Below are positions 31,257-43,502 of a stretch of 64,000 nt of DNA, in pieces. Under the pieces are notes generated by a model that did not search any database, was not told the origin of the DNA, and saw only the letters and a program-made list of their open reading frames with translations. Source of the stretch: Symbiodinium microadriaticum (taxonomy: Eukaryota > Sar > Dinophyceae > Suessiales > Symbiodiniaceae). How positions within the stretch are numbered: position 1 is the first letter of the stretch; every line of letters starts with the position of its first letter. The position numbers and the translations under genes were made by a program. The DNA is taken from the NCBI GenBank assembly GCA_001939145.1, contig LSRX01000131.1, forward strand, positions 576,185 to 640,184, given 5' to 3'.

Positions 31257-33593
31257 GTAAGCGGTAGGGTTTCCACCTTTCCGTGCTGTGGAAGGAGCAA
31301 TATTTGGTTTACATCAGATGTTGCGAAACTAGCGGATGGCGACCCTACTTTCCCTAAGTGCTTTTTCTCCCGCCTATGCTCTTATGTTTACGAAAGGACC
31401 TGCCACACCAAACCCATCAAGGAGCAGCTCCAGTCCTACAGTGGCCGTCTTCTGAACTTGGGTACCCTGAAGGAAGCTTTCAAGACGAGGTCTGGTGCCG
31501 TGGGACGAGACACTCAAGGCCTTTTCGCGCAATCTGCTTTGGCAACTCCACCCAGGCACGCAAGCACACAGTGGGCTGCCACCGGCTGCGACATAGCCAG
31601 TGCGATCGCGCTCCTCCGACACCGACGAGAGCCTTAGGTGCAGCACCGGGAGAAGCTTGGACGGAAGCTTCGATGGGAGGGAAGCATTGTCAGACCTTCG
31701 TTCCCTTGATGAGGCAGAGCGCTTTGGCGATCCTGCGCTCACATGCCCGGGGCCTCAGCGTCCAGTCTGGCGCGGTGTGACGGAATGAAGGTACATGCAC
31801 ACGGAGATATGGCCCTCCACGAATGTATGGCACAGTGGAGCCCCGCGCCGATGGTCTACCATACAAAACAAGTTGGACCAACAAAGAAACATCGACAGCA
31901 AATCTAGATGCTTGACAGAACTGCTTGTGCACCATCCTCGCCCCGACTCCCGACGAAAAGAAGTCTCTGAGTTCAAGGCGGCAAGCAGAATCCCTAAGGC
32001 AGCGAACGAGATCGCCGAGTGGGTGGACGTACTGGAGCATGCGAGATTCGATCCCAGGTTCTTTTCAGACAGTTCCTGACAATCCGAGTGCTTATGAAAC
32101 AGGAGTCGGCGGGGAGTACGGATTTCCGCTGGCTTGTGCATGACCGAGGGCTTGCTGAGGCCATGCTCTGGCATGCCAGAGGGTCGCTCTAACAGCTGTA
32201 CCTTTTAGACGTTTTAAGAGAAAGGACACTAATCCCGGACGTTCCGATCTAAAGGCCAGTCACGGTTGCTGCATAGGCATGCGGAGTCGCCTGCGAAATG
32301 AAGAGCCTGCAGAATCGAGTTCCAAGGACGGAGCAACCAACGGTCCGCGAAGACAGTGCATTGCCAAGCTGCGAAGAAGAGCCTTGTGACCTCAACTGTT
32401 ATACCGACCCCTGTCTCCACCTACAGGCGACACCTCACCGCCCATGCAAACACCTCAATTCACCGAAACCGTTGCCCAACCCGCTACCTCCACATGGGTG
32501 CTTGCAACTGAACTTCTGTAAAAACCGTTGCAAGCTGTCCTTTGTCGTCTGAGGCTGAAGAGGGGCCAGCGTGCAGTCGGCCGCCTCTTCGCTCGAGGCT
32601 CTTCTACGCCCATCCAGAGCAGGGCGGGGATGCGAAAGACAACCCGAAGATGGCTGCATTTCGGTCTGCAGGCTGATGCTCAGCTGCCAGCGCCTGCGAA
32701 CAAGTTCAGAAAACGAGCAGATGTATGCAACTTTACGGCCTGCAACTCGAAAGCATCCTCCCAATGCTGGCCCTGATGTGCACCCCTGGGACTGCACCTG
32801 CTATGGGGGTGCCCTCGAGGGCCTGGGATGGCTATCCTCTCTTGAGGGGGAAGCCTTTCCACAGGCCCCGGACCAGACTTGTTCTCGACAGCTTGGGACA
32901 GACGGGACTCAGTTTCAGACGCGCAGGCCAACGTCTCCAGTCCCGACATGTTGTCTACTTTGGTACGGCTCCACGTCACACCAAGGTACAGTCGCTAAGC
33001 GGACGCGTGCTGTGCTACGGGTGACGGGCTTCGGCGACAGCCTTCCCAGTTGTGTTCGTTAGTGTCCTGTTACCGACGGGGTCAGGTAGTGCTCGGAGTT
33101 ACGGCCAACGCGCTTCATGGACACACTGTCCTTACGGGCCATCGCTGGTAGTCCGGAGTTTTCCTTGTGTGGGACGCCAGTAGGCGGGAACTCTGGGAGA
33201 CGGCTGTTCGGAGTATGACTCACCGGCTGCCAATTCGTGAGTGACTCATGCTGAGGGTGCCGGAGGAAACCTGACCAAGAGTCTGTGATCCGGGCTGTCA
33301 CGTGCGGAGTTGTACAGATGCTACCGGTGCCAGCTCACGGCAACACCCTCGGAAACTGATAGCATAGTCCAGTGACCTACCCTTTTGAAGACAGTCCCCT
33401 AAAGTTGCCACAGCACTGTGCAGTAAGCAGCGGTACTTCGATTTACACAGGCCTCATTTTTTAAATTTCCGTTCCGACCATGGGCAATTCATTTTCTTCT
33501 CTGAGGATGTCGGCAAGTCTGATACTGGTGACGGCGCTGCAGCCTATGCTTACGGCACGTCTGAGTTGACTGACCCACTCGCCCGCAATGGGC
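31257..33593. other. No recognised gene
   Basis: Several overlapping open stretches on both strands, none with a recognisable domain. A stretch at 31300-31560 gives a basic, protein-like translation (KPIKEQLQSYSGRLLNLG), but it cannot be tied to a gene. Confidence 0.45.
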
Positions 33594-33624
33594 AGAGCAC
33601 GCTCGCTCAGCGTTCAACAAATGA
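33594..33624 (+). repeat. SINE-like repeat end, copy B
   Basis: Carries AGAGCACGCTCGCTCAGCGT followed by a short ATTGTTG-type tail. Copies A and C share this motif. Confidence 0.45.
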
Positions 33625-34149
33625 TTGTTGTTTTGTGGCGGATGCCATGACAGCTCGACTCATGGTCCCGACGGTCAACTCACCATTTCCTTGGGCCAGG
33701 GAGAGTTGAACCGCGAGCTCAGCCCCATCACCGGCTTCTTCGGCCTCACCAACTCTCTATTTGTACGATTCTGGGACCACGAGGACATGCCGGGCGTCAT
33801 CGAGACCGACGACAGCTTTGAGATCCTGGCCTCGACCCTCAAGTCTATCTATGATCAGACCTGCCCGTCTTGTGGTTTGTCCAATCGCATGCTTATCTTC
33901 ATGCCCAACCAGGACGGGACGAGGGTTCGCAAAATAAAGATTGACCACAAGCTAGGCGAGAAGCAAGCCCGGCAAAGCTATGAACGGGCACAGGCTCGGG
34001 ACAAGCGGCAGTCCCAGGCTGAGGCCCCCCCAACAGATAAGTGCCAGAGAGAGAGAGGCTGGAACCACTCCTGCACCTCAACACTTTTCCTTCGCAATGG
34101 CAATGGCCAAGAGGGCCTTTCTCCTTTTGCCCTGCCGTGCCAACGTTGA
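33625..34149 (+). CDS. Coding-like stretch, unrecognised protein
   Basis: An open frame of 174 codons with strong preference for G or C at third positions over residues 15-120, as in expressed dinoflagellate genes. No ATG begins it; the protein-like part starts at about 33660 (GPDGQLTISLGQGELNREL), right after SINE-like copy B. Other visible pieces are SLFVRFWDHEDMPGVIETDD, a C-x2-C pair in TCPSCGLSNRM, and a basic Lys/Gln/Arg-rich tail. The family is not recognised. It may be one exon, or the 3' end of a retroposed gene copy. Confidence 0.4.
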   Translation: MLFCGGCHDSSTHGPDGQLTISLGQGELNRELSPITGFFGLTNSLFVRFWDHEDMPGVIETDDSFEILASTLKSIYDQTCPSCGLSNRMLIFMPNQDGTRVRKIKIDHKLGEKQARQSYERAQARDKRQSQAEAPPTDKCQRERGWNHSCTSTLFLRNGNGQEGLSPFALPCQR

Positions 34150-34489
34150 TGAAGACCAGGACAAAAGGCCGCGATGACTGCAGAGCCAATTTGCTAATGC
34201 CGTCGAGTGCTCAGCTCAGCCACAGAACTCCAGCTTTCGACAGGTACTCAAGCAGGCACAGCTCCGGGCTTAGACTGTGGTCCTGCTGTGTGGAAATCTC
34301 CTGAACCTCTCATGTACTCGTCGGTCTTTGGATATGGGGAAGCGGAAGCAGGCAATCCTGCGCGGTGGAGATGGGGAGGGAGCCTCATGTGCTTGTCGGC
34401 TCAGCGTGTGAGGCAGCACAGCGGATTGGTCGCCAAGAGCCAACATCTTACGCATCAGGTAGCTCAGTCATGTATTGATTTTCGGGTCG

Positions 34490-34574
34490 GTTTCACACGG
34501 CGTGAGTGCTTGGTGCAGTAATGTGCCGGCCAAGCGTGGAGCCCGCTCGCGCAGCGTTCAATTGCAAGTTGTAA
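34490..34574 (+). repeat. SINE-like repeat end, copy C
   Basis: GTTTCACACGGCGTGAGTGC is followed by the shared GAGCCCGCTCGCGCAGCGTT and a TTG-type link into a long microsatellite. Alignment to copy A is by eye. Confidence 0.5.
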
Positions 34575-34610
34575 TTGTTGTTGTTGTGGTGGTGGTGGTG
34601 AAGAAGAAGA

Positions 34611-34646
<36 letters not shown>

Positions 34647-34701
34647 CGTCGTAGTCGTAGTCGTAGCAGTCGTAGTAATAGCAGTAGCAGTAGCAGTAGT
34701 G

Positions 34702-34739
<38 letters not shown>

Positions 34740-34740
34740 C
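34575..34740. repeat. Compound trinucleotide microsatellite (TTG, GGT, GAA, GTA, GTC)
   Basis: About 165 bp of changing trinucleotide blocks, mostly GTA. Its minus strand reads as a leucine run that is not a protein. Confidence 0.95.
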
Positions 34741-36634
34741 GTCTTGTGAACCCCGGGCCTGTCAGGAACGTAAGCTTTCTAGAAGCTTCCGTGGCGTTCA
34801 ATCCAAACGGTGCTGCAGCACTCCTCTGGGGCTGAGCAATTGCACATCGACGTGGGAGCACCGCTGAGGACGCAAACGAACTGCAGCTGCAGGAAAACAG
34901 ACTTCGTCCTGCATTTCACACAGAGCCCGGTCTCAAGTCCCGGGGTGATGTAAACACTGAATCGATCAACGGCGAGAGGGTTGGCTTCTAGCCATTCTAG
35001 CCTCCGAGAAACCTGAAGCCGCTGTGGATGAAGAGTCGGCCAACAGCACATGTGCTAACACATCTAGTGCTGTTCTTGGCCCTCTCTAGGGAGGCCAGGC
35101 AGACATAGTGGACATGGGGCAGTTTACACGGTTTAGCTGTCGCGGCATCGCTCTATCCGGAGTTCACACCGTGAGTATGCTGGCAATCAATTTCGACTGG
35201 GTCGTCGTTGTTGGTACATGCAGTGGCTGCTGGTACGCATCTGCCGTTTCGCCCTAGCAGGTCACAGTTGTCAGTAATTTGGTCTCGCTGGGGTGATTTC
35301 AAAAGCGGCAGAAACAAGAAACGCGACATTTGTAATCCGCATGAAAAGACAGTAGCTGGAAGCGAGCTGGCATGGTGCCAAGTGCACACAAACCTGAGCG
35401 ACAATTGGAAGCGATGCTGACCTTTTTAACAAGTTCGACATGGCACTAGCATCTCCAAGTCTTCGCCAATGCCCCGCGGAGGTTGGAATTATCCGAGATC
35501 TTTGCATCTGATTCTGGACAACGATGGCTGAGGCTGTGCCGGTTGGATGGTCTTGCAGGGCTTTACATGAGTTTTAAGACTTGGCTAGATCTTCGCGGCC
35601 GTTGCGCTTCCTGCGGTGGCGGATGACCCCGGATGCGGTGGTTTTAAACTGGCCAACTTGTAGCGAAAGGCTTGGCCACCGGCAGAGGAGACGGCACAGC
35701 ATGAACAAAGGCCTGCAAAAATCACAAAACATAGCCGCTCGTACTGTCTGTGCTCCAGCTTGCAACGGAACTTCCTCCGTTCTCTGCTGCTTCAACGTTT
35801 GCTGAAGCTCGCTCTTGGCTTGCCTGAGACATAAGCTACGCGGACGCTTGCAAAGTCACACATGCGAGGCTGTCCAGGTTCAGGTCCTGACGAAATGGTG
35901 TCGGCATTTTGCAGAAGGCTATGGTTGTCGAGATGGCTTGGGCTCTTTGCCTTTCCAGCTTTCCAGGACTAGATGTACTCACAGACCTGCACTCACACGA
36001 AACTCAGAAATTGCACAATGCCGGCCCAAGACTTCTTCATGCATTCAAGGGGTATAAGAGTGTCCCAGCTTCCCCGACGGAGCCCCTTGTCCTCTGTGTT
36101 TACCCAAACCTTTTGGGGGCTCTCTGGTCCGTCAAGGGGCTGGAGCCGTTGACGCGCGGTGCGGCTTCTGGTGAGTCACCCCAGCTCGCCATACGAATGT
36201 TCCTGCTTCCCTTCTACTCGATTTTGTTGGCGGGTTGAATATGACATGACTCCACATGAAGTGACTGCATGGAATGCACGAAGGTCGCTCAACAGCAGCG
36301 CATCAATCTGTCGCATCCAAAGCCGAGACTAGATTGCGACGCTTCGGCAGCTTCGTCGAAAACCATGTTTGTGTTGAGTTGTTGTCGCTTCTTCTGTAAA
36401 AAGTGACCATATTAGGCAGAGTGGATCGTACTTTGGGTCGATTGTTTGATGGATCCCAGCCCTTCTCACACACGTTATGCTCGTGCCATCGGGTTGACAT
36501 CAATCCGATGGCTAGATGAATTTTGACTGCTGCTGTTGATTTGCTTCATAACTGTCTGTTTTGGCGGCAGACTAGGACACGCGTTTTGCTCACCAAGGTG
36601 CAGCATCTGCAACATTTGTCTTCTTCAGAACTTG
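34741..36634. other. No recognised gene
   Basis: No exon or domain could be identified on either strand. A plus-strand stretch at 35909-36238 is open for 109 codons but resembles nothing known. Confidence 0.5.
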
Positions 36635-38415
36635 TCACATGAATCGGCGATATTGCCGATCATGAGTGTCACCATCTCGCATTTTGCGTGACAGAACTCC
36701 TCGCAGGACCCAGCCCGACACAAAGGAAAAGATGCTCGTGCAGCCGACTGCAAATACTAATCTCATGGCTGCATCAACCGAAATGCTCTCGGATACCGCA
36801 CTCAAAGGCTCTTGGTGCTCAGCGTCAGCTTTGTACGCGAGCAAGCTTGCCGCTTGACGTTCGACAGGCTGGGCTCGGGATCCAGCTAGCTTCGCCTTTG
36901 GAGCAGCTTCCAAGACTGGAAGCCCATTCCGAATATATGCAGCCACATCCTCAGCAAGTAACACTTTGGCCAAAGCCCCTCTCATGACCTCGATTGCGTT
37001 GAAGTGCTGCTTGCTCGCAGTGGAGACGCCATCCTCGATCAAAATGACGTCGTATTGCAAACTGAAAGCATGAAATGCCGTGGAGATGATGCAATCATCC
37101 GTCCAGGCACCAACTTGGACCACGGTGTCAACGCCCAGTTTTTGAAGCTCTACGTGCAATGTGCCTTGGCCAGGGTTAACTTGAACTTGCATGTTGCATG
37201 GCAGGAAGATGGGTGAAATCAGGCTGAGTTTTCAGCTCGTAACGTGAAGTGCACTGCAGGATGGCTTGGGGCTGTTGGGTAGATCCTTCGCAAGCATGCC
37301 TTGGTCGCTGGGCGATGCCCACTCCATGGGTCGCTCGTCAAACATGTCGAGAGAGTAGCTTTTGTGCATGACCCGGCGCCACTCCATTGGATTTTGCGGT
37401 GCCACTGCGGGCAAAACATCCTCATTGTCAACTTCTTGAAGCAATCATGACTGCACACTACAGTACCGAGCGACAGACCCGTCGACATCATGCAGTCTCC
37501 GTGTTTCATGTTTCGCTACGTTTCTTCCCACTGGCCTCTGGCACAAACAAAGGGCTTGCGGACAGCATGGCCTCGCCTTACCACATCCGGGTTCCGTGTC
37601 GTTCCGTGCGGCATTCGTTTCCTTCCTTATAACTTGCTGGCTAGCAGTGTAAATAGAATTTCCTGAACCAATGAAACACAACTGACACACACAGACACAC
37701 ACACACACACACACAATCACCATCAATATCCATCAATCACCCTCTCAGCAGATGGACCGCTAAACTGAAGTCATTTTGGACGAATCCAGCGCTGAACGAC
37801 TTCTCGGCACTCGGGCCTGTGCCTCACCTCGCTCTTCCCTGTATCTCCCCTCTGCAATCATGCGCAAATGCTGGATCGACGAAACTAGAGGTGCGTGTGC
37901 CAAGCGACGCCTCCGTTCCGCTTGTGGTTGTACAAAGAGTTGGAGCTCGTGTTCCACCTCAGACGGAATTTTGATGAATGAAAGACAAAGTCTCACACAT
38001 CTAGGAAGTTCTGTGGAGGCTGAGGCGCCCAACAGGACCGTAGAAGCGATCCATAGAATTGAAGAACCCGTCATCCGGACCCCAGCGCCACCATGTGCTC
38101 CAGAAGACGGGGAGCCCTGCCTCGGTATGAATCTGGGCACCTCTGATGAGACACGGGATCTGCCCTTCGCCTCGCGGAAGACGTCCAAGAGCAACTTCAC
38201 TTGCGGGACAATTCCATGCACATAGTCCGCATACTCCACCTGCATGGCTGCCCACGTCTTGTCACATCTTCTAACAACAGCTTTCTGGCCTGCATATCAT
38301 CTATAAGCAGTGCTGGTGTGCGCTTGCGGTCGGTCAGTTCGTAGGCACACCAGAAGTCGGTCAGAAGCGGGAACTGCAGCGGATTCGACTGAACGGTTGC
38401 GGTGATGCCGTCCAC
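36635..38415 (-). CDS. Isochorismatase-family cysteine hydrolase with C-terminal membrane anchor
   Basis: The family hydrolyses isochorismate, nicotinamide, carbamoyl or related amide and ether bonds with an Asp-Lys-Cys triad; the substrate here is unknown. Exons on the minus strand: A 38290-38415 (RTPALLIDDMQ, catalytic Asp), B 38164-38239 (VEYADYVHGIVPQVKLLLDV), C from 38116 down to about 38040 (LPVFWSTWWRWGPDDGFFNS, then MDRFYGP), D about 37438-37300 (WRRVMHKSYSLDMFDERP, catalytic Lys), and E 37164-36635 (LGVDTVVQVGAWTDDCIIST, catalytic Cys). After the hydrolase core, exon E continues through a linker into a hydrophobic helix (RLVFAVGCTSIFSFVSGWVL) and a basic tail, so the protein is probably tail-anchored. 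Introns A/B (50 bp), B/C (47 bp) and D/E (135 bp) all begin GC and end AG. The C/D junction is unresolved, and an acceptor at 38415/38416 shows that a further 5' exon exists that I did not find. Confidence 0.8.
37685..37716. repeat. (AC)n microsatellite in an intron
   Basis: A run of AC with one AG interruption, lying in the large intron between exons C and D of the isochorismatase-like gene. Confidence 0.9.
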
Positions 38416-39299
38416 CTGCGGACATCTCCATGTCTATCATTTACCGATCGCTGACTGTCCATTCCCGGTCATGTCATGCACTAGTCGCTGCGATTCCAAT
38501 CATGGGGATGGCGGTGGAATGCAGCTAACGTCACTCGCTATATACTGTATTTTACTGGCCGAGACTCGGAATTTGCAGTGGCCGCTGCAATCTTATCAAA
38601 TATCTTCTTTCCACTGTCAGCTATCGAAGGCAACGGTTGCTCACCCGGCGAAAGCTTGCCCAAAGCACAGGCCGCAAAGGAAACGAAGAGACAGCGGAAG
38701 GAAGCCATGACCCGGCTGCAGCACGAGCAGTGTCAGGTTGCCTGCAATGGAGCCAATATGCTGCCAGTGGCCTTCATGGGCCCCGAGACATATTTATTCC
38801 TTGAGTGAAGATTGCCGGCTAGTGCTGCGTGGAAATGCCTGATGTTTTCATTGATTCTTAGCGGAACATGAACTGCCTCTGCCGTTTCTTCCTTCGTCGA
38901 TGCCTGCCATGGCAAAGTGAACCTCTCCGATCGGGTGTGTTCGAAGACAATGTACACGCGTCATGTATCTCGTCTCTATCTTAGTACAAGTACGAATCTT
39001 GGAAGACTGCGCGAGATGAAGCAACGAGGGCGCGGTGCCAGGAAGACGCGTGTTGATACTTCGCATACTGGACCTGGAAGCTTGAATTGTATGAGGAGTT
39101 TGCTGCACTAGCACCTCCTGGATGTCGGGCGTCTTCTTTAGCCTCTTCGCTTCCGCCTGCATCAGGTGCACGTAATGACACATTGTCTGCACATGGTCTG
39201 TAAAGCAAACTAGATGGACACAAGCATCCCTGGCAGGCTGCCTTTACGTCTGCTGCAGGTGGCTTGCTTTCCTGAAGCATCAGGAAGGCGCGTCAAGCG
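38416..39299. other. No recognised gene
   Basis: Expected to include the upstream exon of the isochorismatase-like gene, but it was not found. Other open stretches are unconvincing. Confidence 0.4.
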
Positions 39300-41280
39300 G
39301 ATCTGAATGGAAGGCATCACTTCACAAACGTTTGCCTTGGCACTCGTCTTTGGTGCTTTTGGTGTCTTACCGCCTGCTTTTTGGGCCTTGTCTTTTGTAT
39401 CCTCGTAGCGTGCAAGCGGCCAGGAAATCTAGTAACGAAGCTGACCCGGAGCCTTTTTCGGATGCTTGCTGACCTTCTTTGCCTCCTGCATGGCTGAACA
39501 TGTCGTGACGCGGGGTTATGTTGTCATACTCGTGAGTTCTCGCCCCCACTGTGGACAGGCTGAGCATGCGGAATCACGACCACGGTTTGGCATAATTCTC
39601 AGTTCAAATCTTGAAGTCAGCACACGTCCTTTAGAAGTTTGTTAACCCTAGCACACAAGATTGGGAAACGCACTGTCACTAAAACATTTCTCACCTCCTT
39701 GTTCTTGCCATCCTTCTGGCATGGCGCCTGCATCTGCACTCTTCTTTTACAAACTTGGACACAGCTTCCCGATGCGGCGGGAATCAGAGGGATGCTGGCT
39801 CCTCAGCTTGCTTCTTCTGCGCAGGGCCGCTGCTGCCATCGTTGACCTGGTGCAGCCGCACCAGCGACGCGGACCGCTCCGGTCTCGGCAACACCAAAAA
39901 AAGGGATTCTGGGACCTGATGCTTGGTGGTTTTGGTCACGGCGGCCTGCCAAGCTTGCCGTTGCTTTCTTTTCTTGTTGCGTTCTTGCATCAAGAACGTC
40001 AACATCCATTAAGCGTGCTTGCAGGGTGCGATCGACGAATTCTGCGAAGTTGCTTGCTTGGAGGCCCCGTGCCTGTGCTTTGCCTTTGGAAGCCTTGCCA
40101 CCTTTGACGTCCTTGCATCTCTTCCAGAATGCATACATCCGGAATGCAGCTTTTGCTGGGGTTCAATATGCAGATCCTGCCTTCCCTGTTTCTGCTTTCT
40201 GCTCCTTATCTTTCAACCATTGCTTCAAGATCTCAAGATCTTTTGTGAGGTCCTGCTCGGGGCAGCTCTCCAAAGCCGTACATGAACTCTGCCCACTGCA
40301 TCGCGCAGCCTTCTTGCGGTCTGGATTTTTCTCCTGCTGCAGTCGCAATGTCGACATGTGCGCAACCCCGTGCACATGATCGCAGTGCGCAGCCTCAGCG
40401 CATCTTTTCAAGAATCACAGTTTGCCATCTCGAACCCTCGTTTCGGACATGGACATCCACAAACCACGCCTGTTTTCAACGATGCCTGGAACCTCAAGGT
40501 TCACGACACTAGCAGAAACCATAATGCCGTAATCCTCGGCCATCTCCTGCTGCTTTTCGACCTCGCAAACTCGCAGTACAAACAAACAACCGGCCACGGA
40601 CACATCTTTCTCAGGCCAAGGCAAGCATCTCTCGCAAGTTTTCGATTTCATCAGCCTGAACACGCTCGTCAGAACGCTGACGTACTAATTTCGCATCCTC
40701 ACCGCCTACTTCGAAACTTAGACTAATGTTGTGTCTTCATGCCTGTGGCGCCTTTGCCGCTGCGGGTGTAGCAGGACGCTGCCTAAGATGGCACCAATGC
40801 ATGCTCATCAGCAACAACTAACCAAACACGTCAACGCAGCATCTTTTCTGGGGCTGATCACGGCAATGTCGTTTTGCTCGATCCTTTTTTTTTCTCCTCC
40901 GGAATCAAAGCCGGCGGCATGGCAGACCATTGCACACAAAAACGCCTTCGCATCCGGCCGCGAAGACTTGCCTTCCATGGGCCGATCGGCATCGACAACA
41001 TGACACCTTGCACAACATGCCCGAACAGTCCTCCGTTCTGGTTGGCGATGGCAGTTTGCAACTTGCGCCTCTCCAACGACATCTTGTGATAACTGCACTG
41101 GTGCATCCCACGATTACCAAATGCAAAGATGGGATGGGAATGAAGCTTCGCATGCCTCAAAGCCGATGAATCGCTTGATGTTGCATAGCTTGAATAACTG
41201 GATGGCGAATCCGACCTTCGAACCAAACTTGTCAGCTATGTAATCCAGTGGTCGCTGCTGTCCGCCAAGGCTTTCTGGCT
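39300..41280 (-). CDS. Possible lysine-rich multi-exon gene, unrecognised
   Basis: Several minus-strand blocks in different frames have exon-like, charged translations: DYIADKFGSKVGFAIQLFKL (about 41160-41250), VEKQQEMAEDYGIM (about 40535-40575), DLTKDLEILKQWLKDKEQKA (about 40180-40245), SNFAEFVDRTLQARLMDVDV (about 39990-40050), QERNKKRKQRQAWQAAVTKT (about 39930-39990) and KDKAQKAGGKTPKAPKTSAK (about 39330-39400). The consistent strand and high lysine content suggest one gene, but exon borders were not resolved and no family is recognised. Treat the span as approximate. Confidence 0.3.
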
Positions 41281-41879
41281 TGCAAGCCTCGCATGTGGCA
41301 TCGCTACCGCGACGGCCGCTGCTCAGCCAACGGTGGCATCATTCTTCGAACACGGCAACTCAACACGAATCGAACAATATGTTGGGCGTGTGCAACCTGA
41401 TTACATCTCCTGTACGTTTGCCAGTTTCCAACAAAACGCACGGATGCAGGAAACACAACTCTCCAATGAACCATTCCTTTGCATGCTGGATGCATGGTCA
41501 TGATCATTAACGAGCCACATGTTCAGGCAACCAGCCAAGTTCGAAAGATCCTCCCTCCACGGCAACATGCGACCACACGACCCATATCTTGCTATCTCGC
41601 TGCGAGGCATACGCTGCAGGTTGTTTGGACCATGGCTACCGGAACCTACCATGCGATCTCCGATCGCTTCAATTTCTGTTGCATCTTTTTTGCGAGCAAC
41701 AACTCACCGAAGGAACCCATCTTCTATTTTTTTAACACTCCTTTTTGTGACCATCCGCGCGGTCCCAGTGCAACAAGAGGTCCGGCGGCGCGGTGCTCAC
41801 ACACACAGACACTACGCCAGGGGCGAGGCAAGAGGAGGTGACTCGGCGGAGGACGTCGCTGAGCAAAGGAGGCTCGCCA
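41281..41879. other. No recognised gene
   Basis: No domain seen. The GC-rich retroelement remnant begins near the right edge. Confidence 0.4.
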
Positions 41880-42561
41880 TCAACTTTGGCGGTATTGGAG
41901 ATTGGCAGGGGGAGCAAGCTGGCGGCGAAGGACCTTGCTGCAGCGACCGGCAACAACCCCGACCATCGCCCAACGACGGCAGCGATGGTTGCTGCACGAT
42001 ACAGAGGGAGGGCAGTGCGTGCTCGTGCTCGAGCCAACAACTAACAACCGGACGAAGTTGGCAGCTTCAGCACTCCAGCGTCCGCCAACCTCGATGCCGA
42101 GAACGATCAAGCGGCACCGCGACGCCCGCCCGAACTCAGGGTACGTAGGTGCGTTCGTTGCTTCGGCAGGCACCTGCAAGGGCTGCGCCGGGCCGGCAGT
42201 TGCCCCACAGCGGCGGCGGGGTGCCCCAGCAGACGTGAATGGGGGACACCAGGGTGGTGTCAACTGCGAGCTGCGAGCCACCCCACACAGGAAGTCCATT
42301 AGCAATGACCTCAATGCGCCGCTCATCCTGCCTTGCAGCTTGGAGGTTGAGGTCGCGGACCAGCACATTTGTCGCAACAGCTGCGCCGGCTTCGCGGCAG
42401 ACACGTGCAGCGGCCCGTTCAAGCGGCCCACCTCGCTGACGTAAGGTGCCGGACCGGGGGTAAGCTGCGACATGATCACCCAACACATCCAACGGGCGTT
42501 GGCAACGGCAGCGGGCTGGGGCCAGCGGCAGAGGAAGTCGAAGGCGGCGGAGCAGTAACAC
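41880..42561 (-). mobile_element. Decayed retroelement: C-terminal restriction-like endonuclease region
   Basis: Two minus-strand frames joined by a frameshift near 42140 carry a pattern common in dinoflagellate repeat proteins: RRLRLPLPLA, a Cys/His stretch ending LGDHVAAYPRSG, REAGAAVATNVLVRDLNL, RRIEVIANGLPVWGGSQLAV followed by DTTLVSP, then (after the frameshift) TYPEFGRASRCRLIVLGIEV and GGRWSAEAANF. The Asp in VDTTLVS and the basic residue before the TYPEF-type motif fit a PD-(D/E)xK nuclease, as at the end of R2/CRE-type LINEs. That assignment is inference from the pattern. Frameshifts and the lack of an intact reverse transcriptase show it is a dead fragment. GC-rich DNA up to about 43030 probably belongs to the same remnant. 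Confidence 0.55.
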
Positions 42562-43367
42562 GCGGAAAGGGGCCGCGTCGACGGCGAGTTTTTTTTTTCC
42601 CGCACCTTTTTGGCAACTGTGAGTAAAGGGGGTCCAGGTCCCTGTGCCAACTGCAGTCTACGGCGGTGAAGCTTAGGGAGAAGCCTGGCTGCAAATGGGC
42701 CCGACTGTGAGTCCAACAATTCGAGCTCGGCAGGGCCAACACTGCGGCGTTGTTCAGCCAGAGCAAAGTCATCACGGACTCCAGAAGCAGGGCGCTGCCA
42801 GCCACGCAAGGGGACCTCTGGTTCACAGTCGTCGGCTGGCTGCACAGGGGCATGCTGGGGCAAGTGCAACCGCAAACTCACACGTGAGCCCGGGCGCAAG
42901 CGTACGCAACGCAAACTGGGCTCGCGGGGCCGCGGTGTATAACAACAACAGCCAGGCGACCTGCGTGTCACCAATGCGCGGCGACATGTGCACGAGTTCA
43001 CAGTGTCAGGCGCTCAAAGACTGGAGGTGATTCGCGATGAATTGCGGCGAACCGAAGGGAGTGCCGAGCAACACCAAGCCGCCGGATGTGGGTTCAGGCG
43101 CTTGGCCACCGAACCACACGCGACCGTCAGACTGGATATTTTACCGAGTCGGTGGGAAGTGACAAGAGCTTAGTGTAAGGGGACGCCTCGGGCGGCCGAC
43201 CGCTGCCATCCTACGGCATTTGCTGACGAAATGCAGCTGGGCCTACTTTGCGATTCGTCGCTTTTCTGGGCTGTGTTATGGCTGCCACCCATTTGCAATC
43301 AAAGCCCCCCCCTCGACCAAAACTTTTGGCTTGAATAGTGTGGAACCCGGGGCGCCTCTGGTGGGTG

Positions 43368-43502
43368 GGCTGGCTCAGGATCTGGGTGGCTTTGATTAAG
43401 TTAGAAAGGACTTGAAGGGGCCGAGGGATTTGGAGGCTGGCTCAGGATCTGGGTGGCTTTGATTAAATTAGAAGGGAATTGGGGGGCCGGGCGGCTGCGA
43501 AA
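43368..43502. repeat. 67-bp direct repeat, two copies
   Basis: The segment beginning GGCTGGCTCAGGATCTGGGT occurs at 43368 and again at 43435, near-identical for about 39 bp and then diverged. Non-coding. Confidence 0.8.

Noticed and set aside
34493-34861. Leucine-rich minus-strand ORF
   Set aside because: It is the reverse reading of the GTA/GTC microsatellite.
41519-43030. Long plus-strand ORFs over the 42-kb retroelement remnant
   Set aside because: They lie opposite the recognisable minus-strand motifs and arise from high GC content.
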